From assembly GCF_000737325.1 (NCBI RefSeq), contig NZ_CP011125.1, forward strand, positions 5,022,001 to 5,086,000: 64,000 nt of DNA. The letters are read 5' to 3'. The notes beneath the pieces were generated by a model. That model ran no database searches and was not told where the DNA came from. It was given only the letters and a program-made list of their open reading frames with translations. Made by a program: the position numbers and the translations under genes. Each line of letters opens with the position of its first letter. Positions within the stretch are counted from its first letter, which is position 1. This DNA comes from Sandaracinus amylolyticus. GTDB lineage: Bacteria; Myxococcota_A; Polyangia; Polyangiales; Sandaracinaceae. Below are positions 62,067 through 64,000 of the stretch, piece by piece.

Positions 62067-62608
62067 CGCGCACCCGCCGTCTTCATTTCGCGCAGGATCG
62101 TTTCGATCAGCGCCGAGTCCGAGAGGTCGTCGGCGATCGCCAGCGCCGTTACGATTCGCGCAGCGCTGAAGAACACTGCGGCGTTCGACCCGATCACCGC
62201 GTGGGCGGCGTGGATGATCCGGATCGTGCTCGGGGCCATGATCCCCGACGCCACGACGCTCACTCCGTCGAGCACGGCGTCGTGGTATTCGTTCGGAAGT
62301 CCGATGTACGCCTCGTCCGGAGGCATGACGAGCGGACTCTGCCATCGTCGCTCGTCCACGCCACCTCCCGGCATTTCCACGCACACCTCGTTTCGCGCGA
62401 GCTCATCGCAGCGCACGCCGAGGAGCGCGTAGTCGATGCGGCCGCCACGAGGAATCATCAGCTCCACGCCGACGTGTCGATGTCGCGGCACGAGCGCGCC
62501 GGGCGCAAGCCGAGCGGCGATGAACGGAGGCGCGACGAGCCCGCTGCCGAGATCTTCGTCGATCCACACGCGCGCAACGCGGTGCTGCGAAAGGTCGAGA
62601 CGTCGCAT
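62063..62608 (-). CDS. Candidate immunity protein for the RHS toxin
   Basis: 181 residues, no signal and no membrane helix. Features include an acidic-hydrophobic N-terminal half (ARVWIDEDLGSGLVAPPFIAA, VELMIPRGGRIDYALLGV) and a helical C terminus. No known immunity family was recognised. Its ATG overlaps the TGA of the RHS gene by one base (TGATG), the typical position of a cognate immunity gene, and codon usage is less GC-biased than in the chromosomal genes, as in the toxin tip. It may equally be an accessory or effector protein. Confidence 0.6.
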   Translation of the reverse strand: MRRLDLSQHRVARVWIDEDLGSGLVAPPFIAARLAPGALVPRHRHVGVELMIPRGGRIDYALLGVRCDELARNEVCVEMPGGGVDERRWQSPLVMPPDEAYIGLPNEYHDAVLDGVSVVASGIMAPSTIRIIHAAHAVIGSNAAVFFSAARIVTALAIADDLSDSALIETILREMKTAGAR

Positions 62609-64000
62609 CAGAGCCCCCAGAAGGCGCGCCAGGCGAGATTGAAGTGCTGAGGCATCGCGGCGACCACGGACGCATGATAGACGCTGAACGCGTGCACTTG
62701 GTATTTCGCAAGCGCAGCCTCGTGCGCCACGAGCTGAGCCGTCCCGCGGGCCACCATCGTGGCTTCCGATATTTCGTGCAGATAGAACACGGCATCGGCT
62801 CCTTGCACCATTCCCCCACTACTGAGCGCTCCTCGCAGTCGGTTCACCATCGCTGCATTCGCTTCGAACGCTTCGAACGTAGCCAAGTGCCGTTCGACGA
62901 TCGCTAGACCACGCTCGGTTACACGGATCGAGCGACCGGCCAACCGACCCAAGCCTTCCCCCGCGCCCCGTGCACCTTCGGCGAACGCGCCCGTAACTCG
63001 CGGCATCGACGCCGAGGCCGCACGCATCCCCGCAAGGCCTCTGAGGCCTGCCCGCCCGAGTCCGACGATGCCCCGCACGGCTCCGGGAAGCGACACGAGG
63101 ACACCCGCGACTTCGCCGCGGCCGTAGGCCGCGCTCGTGGTGTCCACGACCGCGGAATCGCCCGTGAGATCCCGGAAACGTCGCGTCAGCCCGAACGAGA
63201 GGAAGTCCCCAGCGCCCGCGGCGAAGTCGTCAACGCCGTGCGAATCGAGCCAGTTCGCCGCATCCAGCCAGGGATCTCGCACCTGGCGCTCGCTGCCCGA
63301 GGCGTATCCCGCAGCAGGCGGCGCTCCCGCGGGCACGACCGTCCGCGAGGCAGATCTCGTCACAGCCGCACTGCTCGTCGCCGCGCCCTGGCCGTCCACC
63401 ACTCGACTCGGCGAGCTCTGCACCGGGCGCGTGGCTCGTGACCCGCTGCCCGAGCTGAGTCCCTCGCGCTCGAACGACCCCGAGCCAGGGTCGTGGGAGC
63501 TGCCACGCGACAGGCTATCGATCGCGGCCCCGATCGCCCCGAAAGCGAGCGATCCAAAGAGGGCTACGTCACTGTCGTAGCAATTCCCGAACGGGTCACA
63601 ACACGGGACCAGACCACTGGGGTCCGTCCACGTCAGCGGGCGGTTCTCGACGTAGCTGTACGCGTTGAGGCTCTGACGATTGTACGGGCTACGAATGAGC
63701 GGGTCGGGCGTGAGGAACCGGCCGCTCCTCGGGTCGTACACTCGCCCTCGAGCATTGATCAGGCCGGTGTCGTCGTGCTCGTGCCCGGTGAAGCCCGCGG
63801 AGAAGTCGGTATCATCCGCCGCTTGATCGATTCGGTGCTCTCGTGCGCCGAACGGCTCGTAGCGATATCGCTCGACGACGTTGCCCGACTCGTCCGTGAC
63901 CGACTCGACGCTCCCGAGATGATCGGAGTGGACGTAGAACAGAGCATTCCCCAGCTCCTTCGTGCTGTGACGCTCCGCGATGAGCTCGCCTTCCGCGTAG
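62608..64000 (-). CDS. C-terminal part of an RHS-repeat polymorphic toxin (cut by window edge)
   Basis: The frame is open to the window end, so only the last 463 residues are seen. RHS/YD repeats come first (HSDHLGSVESVTDESGNVV, YRYEPFGA, GFTGHEHDDTGLINARGRVYD). The core end GRFLTPDPLIRSPYNRQSLNAY and NRPLTWTDPSGL then mark the cleavage-type boundary near residue 128. The C-terminal 330 residues are the variable part: a Ser/Gly-rich linker, a Gly/Ala-rich helix (VAGVLVSLPGAVRGIVGLGRAG) and a last domain of about 110 residues ending SVYHASVVAAMPQHFNLAW. No known nuclease, deaminase or ADP-ribosyltransferase motif was found. GC content is clearly lower over the tip, a sign of transfer. Confidence 0.85.
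   Translation of the reverse strand, partial: YAEGELIAERHSTKELGNALFYVHSDHLGSVESVTDESGNVVERYRYEPFGAREHRIDQAADDTDFSAGFTGHEHDDTGLINARGRVYDPRSGRFLTPDPLIRSPYNRQSLNAYSYVENRPLTWTDPSGLVPCCDPFGNCYDSDVALFGSLAFGAIGAAIDSLSRGSSHDPGSGSFEREGLSSGSGSRATRPVQSSPSRVVDGQGAATSSAAVTRSASRTVVPAGAPPAAGYASGSERQVRDPWLDAANWLDSHGVDDFAAGAGDFLSFGLTRRFRDLTGDSAVVDTTSAAYGRGEVAGVLVSLPGAVRGIVGLGRAGLRGLAGMRAASASMPRVTGAFAEGARGAGEGLGRLAGRSIRVTERGLAIVERHLATFEAFEANAAMVNRLRGALSSGGMVQGADAVFYLHEISEATMVARGTAQLVAHEAALAKYQVHAFSVYHASVVAAMPQHFNLAWRAFWGL

Overview
The window looks like a chromosomal stretch of a very GC-rich myxobacterium, most like the Sandaracinus lineage. That placement is an inference. It rests on strong G/C at third codon positions and the Arg/Ala/Asp-rich proteome, Ser/Thr kinases with PEGA and FHA partners, a GAF/PAS hybrid histidine kinase, many Asp/Ala/Ser-rich lipoproteins, a DUF1552/DUF1592 pair, and an RHS toxin. 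Genes are tightly packed: many start/stop overlaps of 1-4 bp, several 3' ends overlapping convergently, and only one non-coding gap over 300 bp. No rRNA, tRNA, CRISPR array, insertion sequence or phage was seen.

Layout. 0-9.4 kb: a receiver with Glu at the phospho-site, two oligopeptide ABC ATPases, a LolA-like lipoprotein, an oxidoreductase/hydrolase pair, a homocysteine methyltransferase-MTHFR fusion and a cytochrome c lipoprotein. 9.5-18.7 kb: a single-domain response regulator, two tandem paralogous secreted lipoproteins, and a divergent FHA protein/Ser-Thr kinase pair. 18.6-27 kb: ArgJ, a thioesterase, a HelD-like helicase, a pseudouridine synthase-methyltransferase fusion, a VOC protein, an epimerase and a lactone-oxidase-type flavoprotein. 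27-35 kb: a PafA-like phosphatase, an alanine-racemase-fold enzyme, two tandem CPA2 antiporters and PhoU. 35-46 kb: a lipoprotein pair, acyl-CoA dehydrogenase-BtpA, a hybrid histidine kinase, FeoAB and an RNase HII-like protein. 46-53 kb: MepA, a TPR/degenerate-zincin protein, an RluA synthase, a large PEP-utilising enzyme and a Cys-rich lipoprotein. 59.3-53.3 kb on the minus strand: DUF1592-DUF1552-TrmY-like-HupE-like-zinc ribbon-kinase. 59.4-64 kb: PurF, a lipoprotein, then a lower-GC polymorphic-toxin locus (RHS end, candidate immunity gene, decayed ORF).

The most unusual signal is an ~80-nt structured repeat in three copies (34459-34539, 54466-54546, 60857-60935). Each copy starts 3-18 nt after a stop codon and on that gene's strand. 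Each folds into an outer stem plus an inner hairpin, and paired positions change together between copies. A second recurrent signal is a TAGANT-like -10 box 7-13 nt before start codons, which predicts very short or absent 5' leaders for many genes.
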